A stretch of 64,000 bases of DNA from Gymnothorax reevesii (taxonomy: Eukaryota > Chordata > Actinopteri > Anguilliformes > Muraenidae), in assembly GCA_029721435.1 (NCBI GenBank), contig CM056583.1, forward strand, positions 49,455,620 through 49,519,619, read 5' to 3'. The position numbers were made by a program, and so were the translations under genes. The notes beneath the pieces are model-generated. The model saw only the letters and a program-made list of their open reading frames with translations. It ran no database searches and was not told the origin of the DNA. This document shows positions 34,730-45,722 of this stretch, in pieces (position 1 is the stretch's first letter; each line of letters opens with the position of its first letter).

Positions 34730-37700
34730 TCCATGCAGTTTGGCGTGTCAATATGGTCGTGGATTGGATATATGGCTAGAGGCTGGATTCATGGAGTTAA
34801 CATTGTAATTTCCCTTTTGCAAAATAATGAAACTATGCCCCAAACATGCTGCATTACCATTGGTTGGCATGCTTTGTAACTGCAGTTGGGTTGAAAACTG
34901 TTTGTACTTAATGTGGCACAGTTAAGGAGTGACAGGTATACAATCTTCGCTTTTGTATTTAAGTTCATTAATTTTGATCCCTTGCCTCTCTTTCCATCAT
35001 CAATTTAATGACCAACAACAGTGACCAACCATTCCATCTCCCATATGATTTATTTTCTCTTTACTAATGCCATATTAATTTTTTACTTTTTTTCAGCCAC
35101 TCTGTTAAGTTGTTCAGTTTGAAGTGTCAGCTTTCTAAAGCCTCCGTCATGTTTAATTTAAAACCCCACTACAACAGAGCTTTTTAAGATTCTGTACTGC
35201 TCTACCTTGGAGGCCTGGCTGTAATCATTAAATGATTTGCATGATGGGTAATTATTGCATCTTAAAAGTGACGGCAGTGCCCTCTACTCCTCATATGCAT
35301 CAGAAATCAGGTGAAGCGCAGTTTTTACTCGTCTCCTCTTATCCTAAAAAGTGATGTCTTGATATTTTATAGCCAGGCTTAGCATGGTATTTTATTGGTA
35401 CAGTTGTAGCCAAATTTTCCCCTTCAAATGTACCTAATGGCCTAATTCAAATCTCTGCCATTGTTTACATAATGTAATTTTTCTTTTAAACTGTAACTTA
35501 TTTTCTCAAATTATCAGGGTTTGACGGATATACAGGGGGTCTGTAATTATTGGGACACTGACACAATTTTATAGGGTTATAACCCTGAACTGTTGGCATA
35601 ATATGGATGTAGATTGATACTACTCTAAATTAAATTCAACGGTCAGAAATTTATTTCAATATTTAAATCCATATCAGGTGAACATGAAAAAGAATTCTAC
35701 ATTCTCTCCATTCCGAGTTCAAAACTTTTTTTTTTTGTAAAATAATGCATTAATGACAAGAAGGCCATACAGCTAATAGGCCCTCAGTGGACCCATTGCA
35801 AACAGTATTTTTTTTAGAGCAGTTAAAAAATTAAAAAATAGGCAAAAAAAAAAAAATTATAATAAAGTAATAATAATAATAATGGGTTTTTTATGCTTTT
35901 GAAAAACTATGGAGGCTTAAAGTCTATGAAATATTTACTGAATTTACTCTCTGAAAACATTCACTCCATGAAAGGTAAGCAGAAAGAATGAAATTTGCCC
36001 TTTCCAAACTCTCAGTTTCGAGAAGACGCTGAATGAATTACCTCTGATGTAGACTTAAAACATGAGAATGAAATCTAATACTTATTTAAAGGTTTTACTG
36101 ATGGCCATCTATGGTTCAGCTTCAGCAGTCAAAGCTTCCCCTGAAAGTCTGGCTTAGCGAACTTTGTAGGGTCTCTAATTTATCATATATCTGAAAAGGA
36201 TATTTGTCCAAGCCTGACACCAAATTGTGGTCGGCAAAATTGGATAAATGCCTCAGAATATCTCCAGATCTAGTAATCAATTTTTAAGTGACATTCTTTA
36301 GAGCCACAAACAAATCATCATCCATTGTGGTGAAGCGCTGGCTCCTATGCATACAATAAGTCTATTAAGTGTCTTTCGGTTTTCAAATGAAGATCTAATT
36401 TTTTTTTAGAGCCAACTTATACTCTGAGCTGTCACCCGAACTTCATCTCAGTGGTGTCTCTGGACCATTTATTGGGACCAGTTTTTTTTTTTTTTTTTGC
36501 CTTTTCTCTCAATTTGGAATTCCCAATTATTTTGATGAAGCAGTCTAACTGCTGCAACATTCCCTAACAAGCATTCATTCTCATCGGAAATACCACATTT
36601 ATTCCCTCCACAGCCCACTGGCAAGCTTTGCAGTCATTATGTTAGAGGAATACACTCCATGAGCATGTGCTTCCAGACCAACTGATGGGACTCCAGCTAG
36701 AGTTCCATCAAAAAGATAATTTTTTCTTCTATGATAGAACAAGGACAGATCCACTGACTGGAAAAGCTCCACCAATGAGTGATGCAATAGTCAATCATGC
36801 CATTGTCTGCTTTAGTCTGCTAAGACTGGCACAGTCCGCATTCAATACCAGGCTGCATCGATAATCTCTTCTTAAAAGGCTCAGCATCACTAGATCAACA
36901 CTACTGCTCTTCACAGTTTTTAACGCATACGGTTTTCAGTTGACAAATTCTTGCACCACTGACAGTGTGCGGCGCCTCTTGACAGTGCCCTTGGCATCAG
37001 GTGGGGTAGTAATAGTTTTTGCTTAATGTTAATCTGCAGGTCATGTTTAATTGACTGCATGAGTAGTACTTTGATTGGACTGTCTGTGTTCCAGTTTCAG
37101 CTCAGCTTCAACTCTAAGAGCATTGAACTGTAATTACTTTTAACTAATTATACAAAAATATTAACGGCAGAACTTCTCCCAGAACTATTGCATGAAAGTT
37201 TTCTTGGATGTTTTAATTGACAACTTTCAGGAAATTGTAGCCGGACTATATATTTTCTAAAGGGTCATTCCAAGTCAATTCACACACCCTCCCTAGTGAA
37301 ATCTCTCAGATTTGACTGGAAAAAAAAAAATCTGAAATTAGTTTTTGATCCCAAATAAAGGAATCCCAAATATCAGCTTCATGCCTTTCATTTCAAAACT
37401 TTGGCCCTGGGAAATTTGGGTGCCATGCCCATTTTTTTTTTTTTGTAACTGTATTTAGAGACCCATAACTTCTCTTTTATATGAGCTACAGGACAAAAAA
37501 TTGGTAAATGGGTCATTGATTGCCTCCTCTCTTGAAACCAATGCTTACAAATGGGATACCAGTTCCATTGTATAAAATATTAACCCTTTGAAACTGGATT
37601 TTGTTTCATTTGATCATGATTTTGGGATATTGGAGGGTCCAGGTAATTGAGATTTATGTGTTTGAAGGCTTTTTGACAACTTCTTCATCAAATATGATGA

Positions 37701-38619
37701 CATTATTGTACCTCAGATGGTTTTCAGAGACATCAGATCATTAGTGGGGTTATGGGGCGGGGGGTCCCAAACATGGTCACATGACAAACAGACCCTTCAG
37801 AACCCTCATTTTAGGCAATGATTCCACCATGTCTCCACCTGAGATAGACAATTTGCATTTAATATGACCAACTTACACACCTTATCCAAATTTAGGGACA
37901 AACAAAACTTCCTTATCCAGCTCCTTCTGTGTGAACTGATTTTTTGAAAAATGGACCCTTGGCCCACATAGGTCAACTTTAATGAGCTCAGTATTGATGT
38001 TCTGGTGGTTGAAATCATACTCTAATAACAAATAATGATACACGGAACAACTTCTTCATTATATCAGGATAGAATTTCATGACACTGATCATGATTTAGC
38101 TTGTTAACCCTTCAAGGCCATATTAGCATTCTGAAACTAGGTAAACTTTTGATTAGCACTGTGTTCAGTTCTGGTGGTTGGAATTGCAACAATTAATCTT
38201 CTTAACTTATTGATCACATCCTGGAGAAATGCTTCATAATAAAATATATTGTTCATTAACCCTTTCAAGGCTGTAATGTGTAATGTCTTGCTGGAACATA
38301 CAGTGCCCTGCAATACTATTGGCAGCGCTGCGAAGTATGACCAAAATTTTAGATTTTTGTTAATCTTTTGTGTTAACAACAACCCTTTATCACATTACTG
38401 CGGTATTTTTCCCATGACCTAGTTCATGACATATTTTTGATATTACCTTAGGGTAATATCCCTCTTGCGAAAATTTAATTGGCTGAGAGCATGAAAATAA
38501 TTGTGTTGGATTATGTTGCACTCATAATATTATGCCAGACTGAATACCAAGTGTTACGGTTAAATCAGTATGGCTTAGCACTGCAGAGAGCCAGCAAACT
38601 ACCACTCTCATAACTGATT
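34730..38619. other. Intergenic, unassigned
   Basis: Mostly AT-rich. It has ACAGGGGGTCTGTAATTATT at 35535, which resembles a Tc1-type end but has no partner, and poly-T/A patches. Two weakly similar direct segments lie at about 37990-38120 and 38165-38275 (TTCTGGTGGTTG, TTAACCCTT-CAAGGC). An open stretch at 36667-36864 is not recognised. Confidence 0.45.
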
Positions 38620-39189
38620 GGGTCGGTCCACTATGTTGAAAGGATATACACTAAAGTTAATGCAATGCCTTATGTAAACTTATTGCAAAAATTTTGTGTT
38701 GTTCTGGAAGCCTACTGTAAACCAATTGATCAGCTTTTACAGACTGCTGCGGCAGCCTGCATAAGATAGCATCTAATTGAGAGTCTCGTGTTACTTTGGA
38801 AATGAAAAGGGGCGCCCAAGAAGTTTTTTAGCTTGTTGGAAAAAAGTCAACCATGCAACTTGACCTACCTTTAAGTTAGAGTACGCAGTATGCAGTAATC
38901 CGCTCTCAATTCGTCAGAATATATCAATATTTTTAAAAAGCTGATTCATCTCAAGCTAAATAGTTCAACGATATAGATAGGTTTTCCAGCATGTAGGAAA
39001 AAAGTCCTTCAGAGTGGAATATGCAGGTTCCCTTATGGTCACATGACCACAGGTCCACTGCCACGAAAGTTTGCGTATCGTTTCTGTCACTTGCGGATCG
39101 CTTTGGATTTCAGAAACATATGTTGGTTTATGAAAATTTACGCAAACCAAACTCCTTTTGCGGAACTTTACTGCATAGTGGATGTGCCC
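38620..39189. mobile_element. MITE copy X (inverted relative to copy Y)
   Basis: The left end GGGTCGGTCCACTATG and the right end (reverse complement GGGCACATCCACTATGC) are inverted repeats. The interior is homologous, in reverse orientation, to 39288-39681 (for example GGAAGC, GTCTYGYGT, GGGCGCCCA-type blocks). No clear target duplication; superfamily unassigned. Confidence 0.6.
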
Positions 39190-39287
39190 TATAAGTTATT
39201 GTTACTGAGCTAGCTAGCCTGCATGCACAGAGTACCTTTCCATAACCATTATGTAACAGTAGGTGGTTAGCTAGCTAGCGACTCATG

Positions 39288-39681
39288 GGGTAGATCCACA
39301 TTGCAGGAAAGTTCTGCAGGATGAATTGATTTGCATAAATTTCCATAAATCCAAGCATGGTTGTAATATCCGCAGTGCTCTACTGCTGACAATAAAGATC
39401 CACAAACTTAAGAGATAGATCTCATCTCATAGATTTTCTGACATATTGGCGGCAGATTACTGCATGCTGCACATTCTAATGTAAAGATATTCTATGTTGC
39501 ATAGCACTTTTTCCAGCATGCTGAAAAACTTTTGGGCTGCCCATTTTCTTCCACAAAGTTACGCAAGACCCTCAATTTGATGGTATCTTGCACAGACTTA
39601 GCTTCCGCAAGAGCACAAAATTACTGCAGTAAATTTACTTAAGGCATTAAGATGTACAATTATGGCATAGTGGATCTGCCC
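39288..39681. mobile_element. MITE copy Y (inverted relative to copy X)
   Basis: The left end GGGTAGATCCACATTGC and the right end (reverse complement GGGCAGATCCACTATGC) are inverted repeats. Only 98 bases separate it from copy X, so the two form a large imperfect palindrome. Confidence 0.65.
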
Positions 39682-40279
39682 TTTAAGAAGGCCCAGTCAC
39701 ACAGTGAAAACGCATGAATTACGCATGAATTACGCACAGATTTTCGTTTCTGCGCGGAGCGTACGTCGTATGCGTAATTCGTAGGTGGAACGAACGTGGA
39801 CTGTCAGTGATTGTAAGTGGATGTGCGTCGAAGGCGGTTTGTGCGTGATTTTGAGTTTTGAACGGTTCAAAAATTTCCGGACGCACAACTGTGCGTTGGT
39901 GTGCGTAATTCATGAGTCGGCATGCGTAGTTTATGCGTCGAGTATGCGTAACTATGCGCGGGACACTCTTCGGCCGTCATTGCTTATGCGTCAGAACTGG
40001 TTTGAATCCACGCACGTCCACGTCCGTCCACTGATGCCCCACGTTCATATCACGCATGAAACGCGCACGTATCACGTTCATTCCACTGACATCCACTGAC
40101 ATCCACTGACAATCAATTATAAAACTGACGAATAACTGACATATCACTGACGGAAAACGCATAACGACGCACATCCACTGACGAGTGACGCATTTCCGAC
40201 GCACGACTGACTGACAGAAAACTGATGATTCACTGATGTTCCACTGACGAACCACTGACAACTCACGTATGTATTTTGG

Positions 40280-40289
40280 CATATAAAAG
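40280..40289 (+). promoter_or_regulatory. TATA-like box facing right
   Basis: CATATAAAAG lies about 60 bases upstream of ATG at 40348. The spacing would fit a TATA promoter with a short 5' leader. Promoter activity is inferred. Confidence 0.4.
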
Positions 40290-40347
40290 CAGCCATTTCG
40301 GGCACTTTTGCCATTCCAGACCTTGCTGCAAAGGGGTCCATATCACT

Positions 40348-40509
40348 ATGAACCCTCAAAGAAGGGACCTCCTAGCAGCAGCACCAGCAGCAGGTTTTTC
40401 AGCAGCAGCAGCTTCTGGTGGATCTACATGGACTTCTTCTTCAGCAGCTTTCTTCTTCTGCACCCTTGTCTTTGAGGGCAAGCGAGCTTTCCTGGGTGGC
40501 ATCTCTTGA
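40348..40509 (+). CDS. Candidate small ORF, plus strand (53 aa), function unknown
   Basis: It reads MNPQRRDLLAAAPAAGFSAA and then a Ser/Ala/Gly-rich stretch ending in FEGKRAFLGGIS before TGA at 40507. No domain is recognised. It overlaps almost completely with a minus-strand ORF, and only one of the two need be real. Its low complexity (CAG/GCA repeats) can keep frames open by chance. The start is chosen because it follows the TATA-like box at 40280 at a plausible distance. Confidence 0.25.
   Translation: MNPQRRDLLAAAPAAGFSAAAASGGSTWTSSSAAFFFCTLVFEGKRAFLGGIS
40356..40502 (-). CDS. Candidate small ORF, minus strand (48 aa), basic N-terminus
   Basis: It starts MPPRKARLPSKTRVQKKKAA, continues with an acidic patch and an Ala/Pro-rich tail, and ends ARRSLL before TGA at 40356. 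A TATA-like box on the same strand (40559-40567) lies about 60 bases upstream of the ATG. The basic start followed by Ala/Pro/Glu resembles low-complexity nuclear proteins, but no domain is recognised. Below the stop another frame reads MDPFAARSGMAKVPEMAAF (toward 40290), so the frame may once have continued. It is the more protein-like of the two opposed ORFs. Confidence 0.3.
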   Translation of the reverse strand: MPPRKARLPSKTRVQKKKAAEEEVHVDPPEAAAAEKPAAGAAARRSLL

Positions 40510-40558
40510 AGTGTTCTTGATTGGCGAAAGGTACTGAGGAACTCCCGTCGTTCACCGC

Positions 40559-40567
40559 TTTTTATAT
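40559..40567 (-). promoter_or_regulatory. TATA-like box facing left
   Basis: On the minus strand the sequence reads GCATATAAAAAGC, about 60 bases upstream of ATG at 40502. It mirrors the plus-strand box at 40280. Confidence 0.4.
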
Positions 40568-41210
40568 GCGCTGAACCGAAGCGATAGTGACGCCGAAGGT
40601 GCGTTTTTCGTGCGTGATCCGTCAGTGATTCATCCGTGGGGCATGCGTCGACATGCGCGGAACGAAAGTGCTTGTACGTGGAATGTACGTGAAGCGTTCG
40701 TGTTTGGACGTGCTCCGCCGGTGATTCATGCGTCGGGCGTGCATCGAATGTTCGTGGAATACTGCACCGTGTTTGCTATTATGCGTCGACATGCGCGATA
40801 TGTCAGTGATTGTAAGTGATACATGCGTGGTTCATGCGCGATTCATGCGTGATTCGTCCGAGATTTCTACCCCCGACACCCCGAAAAATTGGTCAATTTC
40901 TCAACGCACAAGCACGCACAAACCCAATCTGTGCGTGATTTGTGAGTGATTCATGCGTGATCAGCTGTGTGACTGGGCCTAGTGGGCAGATGGCGTTAGC
41001 TCCGTGCTTAGTGCTAACATATGGGAATCACCATTTCAGCGCTAACGGAAATTAAGTTTGTTTTCAGTTAAATAACGCAATTCCGTTATGTGATAAATAG
41101 AATCTTATACTCTTGGTTGTGTCTTATGATAGTTATGAAACTCATTGAGACAACTGTCTGAAACAAAATTTGCCTTATATGTCACTTTACGATCTGTGAT
41201 GGACATTTAA

Positions 41211-41461
41211 AGGCCCCCTATTATGGCACCAGTTGCACAGCTAATTAGTTACTACAAGCCATTTCAAAATCTTTCCCTTGTTGGTCTCACATGGGGAAGA
41301 AACCAACCTGAGGCAAGAAGAGCTAAACAACTTCAACCAAGCAGTCAGTCTGATTTCATTATTCTGGGTGGTCCTTTCCCATTGAGATGGCAGGAAGAGG
41401 AGATTTTGAACTTGCTCATAATGGCTAATTAGCTGTGCACATGGTGGCATAATAATAACCT
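41211..41461. mobile_element. TTAA-flanked MITE (Kolobok-like)
   Basis: The ends AGGCCCCCTATTATGGCACC and (reverse complement) AGGTTATTATTATGCCACC continue as inverted repeats through TTGCACAGCTAATTAG for about 60 bases. Both sides are flanked by TTAA (41207-41210, 41462-41465). It has no coding sequence. Confidence 0.75.
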
Positions 41462-41982
41462 TTAATAACCAAGTGTCCTGGCTTTTAATGTGCATACAGT
41501 TGATGAGTAATAGATAGTAAAAGATTGTATTTTCATTTCAAATCTCTATCAGAACTCAGATAATTCCACAATTTTAGCAAGGCAAATACATTCACAAGGC
41601 CAGGGAGAGATGCACGAATGTTCTCTTGAGGTGGACTATGGTTAAATTTATTTTGTGAATAAACCATCAATCATATCGAGAAAGGACTGGCCAGTGCGTA
41701 CAAAAAGGCCAATTTGTTTTGATGTACATGATATACTGGTCTTTCCTTTGTTATCTCCGTTCTACCGGACTGCAAGTATTCTGAAGTGGTACTCGCCACT
41801 GCTGCTGCTTCTCAGAGGTCAAGCTGCTTCATACAATTACACATTATTTCCTGAATGTGTCTTCTTACTGATTCTTTTCACAATGCAGTCCACATAAGTC
41901 AGAGGAGGCTTTTGAGACAGCTTTTGCCAGCAGACAGTCTGTGTGCCCATCTGACAAGGTGAGTTTACCAGCGAGTGATACT

Positions 41983-43532
41983 ATACTACTCAAAATTTGA
42001 TAGGGATCATAGGAATTTTTTTGTTAAATGACATGAAATTTGGTAACTGCCACTGATGAACAATATATTGGATAAATGACATGCAGTCAGACGCAAAACA
42101 CATTTGTAAGTGCATTTAATGACATTAAATGAGCGTGCAGCCTCAAACTTTTGGCTTTCACGAAAACTTCATGGTTTCACCTCTGACATGTAAAGTGAAA
42201 ACAGACCATGTTCGTTTGATGTTTCATTACCACAGTTAATGTCAATAACAGGTATGGCCTCCCCTAGCTTGAATGACGGCTTGACAACGTCGGGTCATAC
42301 TGTCAATCAGAACCCGGATGCTTGCAATTGGAATGTTGTTCCATTCTTCATCAAGGGCATTTTCGAGCTCTTCTAGAGTTGTGGGTTGTGCCCTAGGACC
42401 GGAAATGGCGACCTGCAGCATGTTCCACACATGCTCGATAGGGTTTAGGTCCGGCAAAAGCGCGGGCCAGTCCATGCGAACAATTGTCTCCTGCTCTAGG
42501 AATTGATTCACCACCCTAGCACGATGGGGACAGGCGTTATCATCCATCAAGATGAAATCAGGGCCAACAGCACCAGCGTATGGTCTTACGTACACATTGA
42601 GGATCTCATCCCTGTACCGTACCCCTGTCATCGTCCCTCTCCCCATGACATACAGGTCCGTTCTGCCGTTCCTGCTTATTCCTCCCCAGACCATAATTGA
42701 TCCACCACCATAACGGTCGTGTTCGTTGATGTAGGCATTACTAAATTGCTCACGTTGTCTTTGCCACACCCGTTGCCTCCTGACAGTAAAGTCCAAGCAA
42801 TAATGGGACTCATCAGTAAAGAGAACTGGAGCCCAATCTTTGTGTGTCCATGTGACATGATCGTGAGCCCAATCCAAACGGTCACAACTATGACGCACGG
42901 TCAGTGGGATTGGAACACATGGCCTTCTTGAGTTGAGGCCGGCAGTATGAAGACGATTCTGTATCGTCTGAGTGGATACCCTGACCCCGAGTAGTTATGA
43001 AGGTCATTTCGTAGGGTGGTGGCTGTCCAGAAAGGATGACGTCATGCCTGAAGTGTGAGAAAGTGGTCTTGTCGTTGTGTAGCCGATGTCTAACGACCAC
43101 CCCCATGATGGTGTACTGCTGTACCAAACGTTTGATGCTGGTTCCTCGCTCTGTTCACAACGCTTTGGCTGACGTTAAGTGCATTAGCAACGTGACGTTA
43201 TGAGAAGCCAGAGTCAAGCATTCTGATGCATCTTCCCAATTTCTCTGAAGTCAATCGATGTCTAAGACGTTGAGGAGACATTGTTATTGCTAAATGTAAT
43301 GCAAAAAATTTGGGAACTTCCAAATTTTCACCAACAAGCAACACACACGTCTGAGTTGAAATGGTGTGTTGGTCAAAGCCAAAATGTGAGGCTATACGCT
43401 CATTTAATTTAATGAAATGCACATGCAAATGTGTTTTGTGTCTAACTGCATGTCATTTATCCAATATATTGCTCATCAGTGGCAGTTACCCAATTTGCAT
43501 GTCATTTCACAAAAAATATAGTATAGTAGTAT
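41983..43532 (-). mobile_element. Tc1-like transposon with long inverted repeats
   Basis: The left arm (42050-42165) and right arm (43385-43490) are inverted and highly similar over more than 100 bases, sharing GCCACTGATGA, CAATATATTGGATAAATGAC and CAAAACACATTTG. The outer ends, rich in TACTAC/TATA, are less certain. The transposase lies on the minus strand between the arms. The element looks younger than the other Tc1 relics here. Confidence 0.8.
42242..43281 (-). pseudogene. Tc1-like transposase, broken N-terminus, open catalytic domain
   Basis: The minus-strand start MSPQRLRHRLTSEKLGRCIR is followed by in-frame stops near 43199 (after DSGFS) and 43099. Between them the helix-turn-helix segment RHVANALNVSQSVVNRAR is readable. 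The part from about 42898 down to the stop at 42242 is open for 218 codons. It holds the three catalytic positions: LFTDESH, LMDDNACPH and LPDLNPIEHVW, with 34 residues between the second Asp and the Glu (DD34E). It ends ARGGHTCY. At least two stops and a frameshift upstream make it non-functional as a whole. Confidence 0.85.
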
Positions 43533-43714
43533 ATGTGAAATCCCTGTCTGCCTACATGTAATTAGGTGCCTCCCAGCCATAGGTAGTACTGTCGCAATAC
43601 AGATGCCAAAGCACGAGTGTCATCTACATAGAGGAGCTACCCATCAGCTCCTCAACGTGCATGTAAAAATTTCAAGAAGTAAGCCCTGCTGTAAAAAGCC
43701 AAAGAAACTATTAG

Positions 43715-44010
43715 GCATATTCTATTGGTTTCTAATAGTTCCTGGTGGTTTTGTAATAGTTTCTAATAGCTACTTATGTTTTCCTAATGGTTTGGTTTGT
43801 TTTTCTAATGGCACTCTAATATCTCCTACACAAATCTACAGGACTTAAACTGGTCCCTACTAATGGTTCCTACAGGAGTCTAATGGTTTCCACAGGAGTC
43901 CAATGGTTCCTACAGAAGTCTTAATGGTTCCTATAGGTGTTTCTATACCAGTGTAATGGTCACTATACAGTGGTCTAGTGGTAACTACAGGGTGTAGCGG
44001 TCTCTAATGG
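43715..44010 (+). repeat. Minisatellite-like TAATGGTTCCTACAG repeats
   Basis: Repeated CTAATGGTTYCTACAGGAGT-type words with loose spacing of roughly 25-35 bases. It is related in its core (CTAATGG) to the array at 44480. Confidence 0.65.
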
Positions 44011-44479
44011 TTCCTACTATGATGGAGGAACACAGATATTATAGCCGCCTTTGGCGATCACATCTGTGTGATTTCTAGTGGGTCCTAAGGCTATACAGTA
44101 TGTTTGTAGATTGCAATGTTGAGTGATTTCATTTAATACATTCCAAGATCACCTTTGGCATTTTGCGATTAAATTTGTGATTAAATCATAATATGCCTTT
44201 TGTGATGAAATCATTGTTCTTAACTCATCCATCCAAGAGGAGGGAATCGAACACAACCTGATGGTTTGATGGTTCATGTTCTGAAAAATTTTCATAAAAA
44301 TCACAAACTGCAATGAGTTGTCATGCCCCACGTGTCCTGTTCCCAATTCGGAGGGGAAAATATCCGAATACATACGCAATTACACATATGTATAGACATG
44401 TTTCTGGTGCCCAGTGTAAGGACTCTGCAATAATTTCTGTTGCAGCAGTAGGTTTCTCAGGATGTTTTTCAAATAGTTT

Positions 44480-44760
44480 TAGATCCTAATGGGACCAGTT
44501 TTCTAATGGTTTTATCTCCTAATGGAACCAGTAGCTATCTAATGGTATCACATTCAAATGGAACCAGTAGCTTTCTAATGGTATTTCATCCAAATGGGAC
44601 CAGTAGGTCTAAAGGTATTACATTCCAATGGGAGCATAGGTCTCTAATGGTTTTATATCCTAATGGGACCAGTAGGTTCCTTCTGGTTTTTCATCCTAAT
44701 GGGACCAGTAGGTTCCTAATGGGGTTCCAATTCCCATGAGACCATTAGAAACCTAGTGGT
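44480..44760 (+). repeat. Minisatellite, units of about 40 bp with AATGGGACCAGTAG
   Basis: Units read TCCTAATGGGACCAGTAGG then TTCTAATGGTTT; about seven are present. The array keeps an ORF open (44506-44739, repeated SPNGTS/HPNGTS), which is a by-product of the repeat and not a gene. It ends with an inverted trace GAGACCATTAGAAACC. Confidence 0.8.
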
Positions 44761-45722
44761 ACCTATTGTTTTTTTTCTGATTGCATTCTACTGGATTTTT
44801 CAGCAGCGAGAGCCATTTTGCTTCAGTCATTTTAGTCTTGGATGTGCAGCATCTTGCACCTGCATTTCCACCAATTAAAAGTAGATTTATTTCTAAACTT
44901 GTATGAATAAAGTTGGACAGAAACTTCAGCACTGTATTAAAGTTTTCAGTCAGACTTTATTAACTTAGTAATTATGATAGTGTCCCCTTTGGAACAGCCA
45001 TAGAAATTGCTCTCAAGGTGTGCTGACATGACAGGCCTTGCCTTTCTCTCTGGTTCCATCTGCCTCTCAAAGAGCTGCATGTTGACCATTTTTGATCATT
45101 TAATTATGATTGTTAAGATGGCCGGTGTTTAACACAGAAACTCAATTTGCATTCACTAATGGCCCACCAGAGCCAAGTTGTTATCTGTTCATGAGAAATT
45201 AGAAAATTCGTTCTTGGCAGATGCTTTCACACAAAGTGTCTGAGGAAACCCATTTGCATCTTCTAATAGTCATACTTTTCATTAAAAAGTTGAGCATTGA
45301 GCAGGGAAGACAAAGCGCTTCCAACTTCCGGTTATTTTCTTCTCTAAAGTTATAAATGAGATTCACAAATTATCAAGATGAGCTATTTTGAGTCTTAATA
45401 TTTACTCCCATGTGGTGTAATGTTTCACTTTACTCATTCTGCTGCTGTGAATTACAACATTCTTCATGACAATTTCAAAGCATTTGATCAAGTCTACAGG
45501 TTGATGAAACTTATTAAATGTCTTTGTCAGAATTTTCAATGACAGGTCTAGAAATCATTGTGCCATTTTTAAGATTTATAGACATGCACAGCGTATGAGT
45601 GGGTGTGATCAATAAAGGCCATGCTGTGTGTGAATTACTTTACATTCTAATGTGTGTAAACTGCTTTCCCAGAGAAAATGACTGAATATGTAGGAAGTAA
45701 TGCAAGCGACCAAAATAAACTA
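44761..45722. other. Intergenic, unassigned
   Basis: Nothing recognisable seen. Confidence 0.5.

Larger units (their letters stand above)
39690..40979. mobile_element. Unclassified TIR element with inverted arrays of CpG-rich words
   Basis: The ends are a perfect 15-bp inverted repeat: GGCCCAGTCACACAG at 39690-39704 and CTGTGTGACTGGGCC at 40965-40979. The arms consist of many degenerate copies of words such as GTCAGTGATT, CCACTGACATCCACTGAC and GCGTGATTCATGCGTGATT, mostly in mirrored orientation between the arms. CpG density is far above the surroundings. A non-repetitive core (40270-40580) has a TATA-like box on each strand and overlapping opposite ORFs. I cannot assign the superfamily, and no target duplication is clear. 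Confidence 0.7.

Noticed and set aside
35535..35580. Tc1-like end ACAGGGGGTCTGTAATTATT
   Set aside because: No matching inverted end or transposase piece was found within several kb.
36667..36864. 65-codon ORF with FFFYDRTRTDPLTGKAPPMS
   Set aside because: It looks protein-like, but I recognise no family and found no splice sites or element around it.
38300..38325. Tc1-like end TACAGTGCCCTGCAATACTA
   Set aside because: A single end only; no partner and no internal homology seen.
39977..40282. 101-codon minus-strand ORF rich in CQW and VRQ repeats
   Set aside because: It runs through the short-word array of the 39690-40979 element; the repeat keeps it open.
44506..44739. 77-codon ORF with repeated PNGTS/SNGTS units
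   Set aside because: It is produced by the 40-bp minisatellite, whose unit keeps the frame open. No start context or domain supports a gene.
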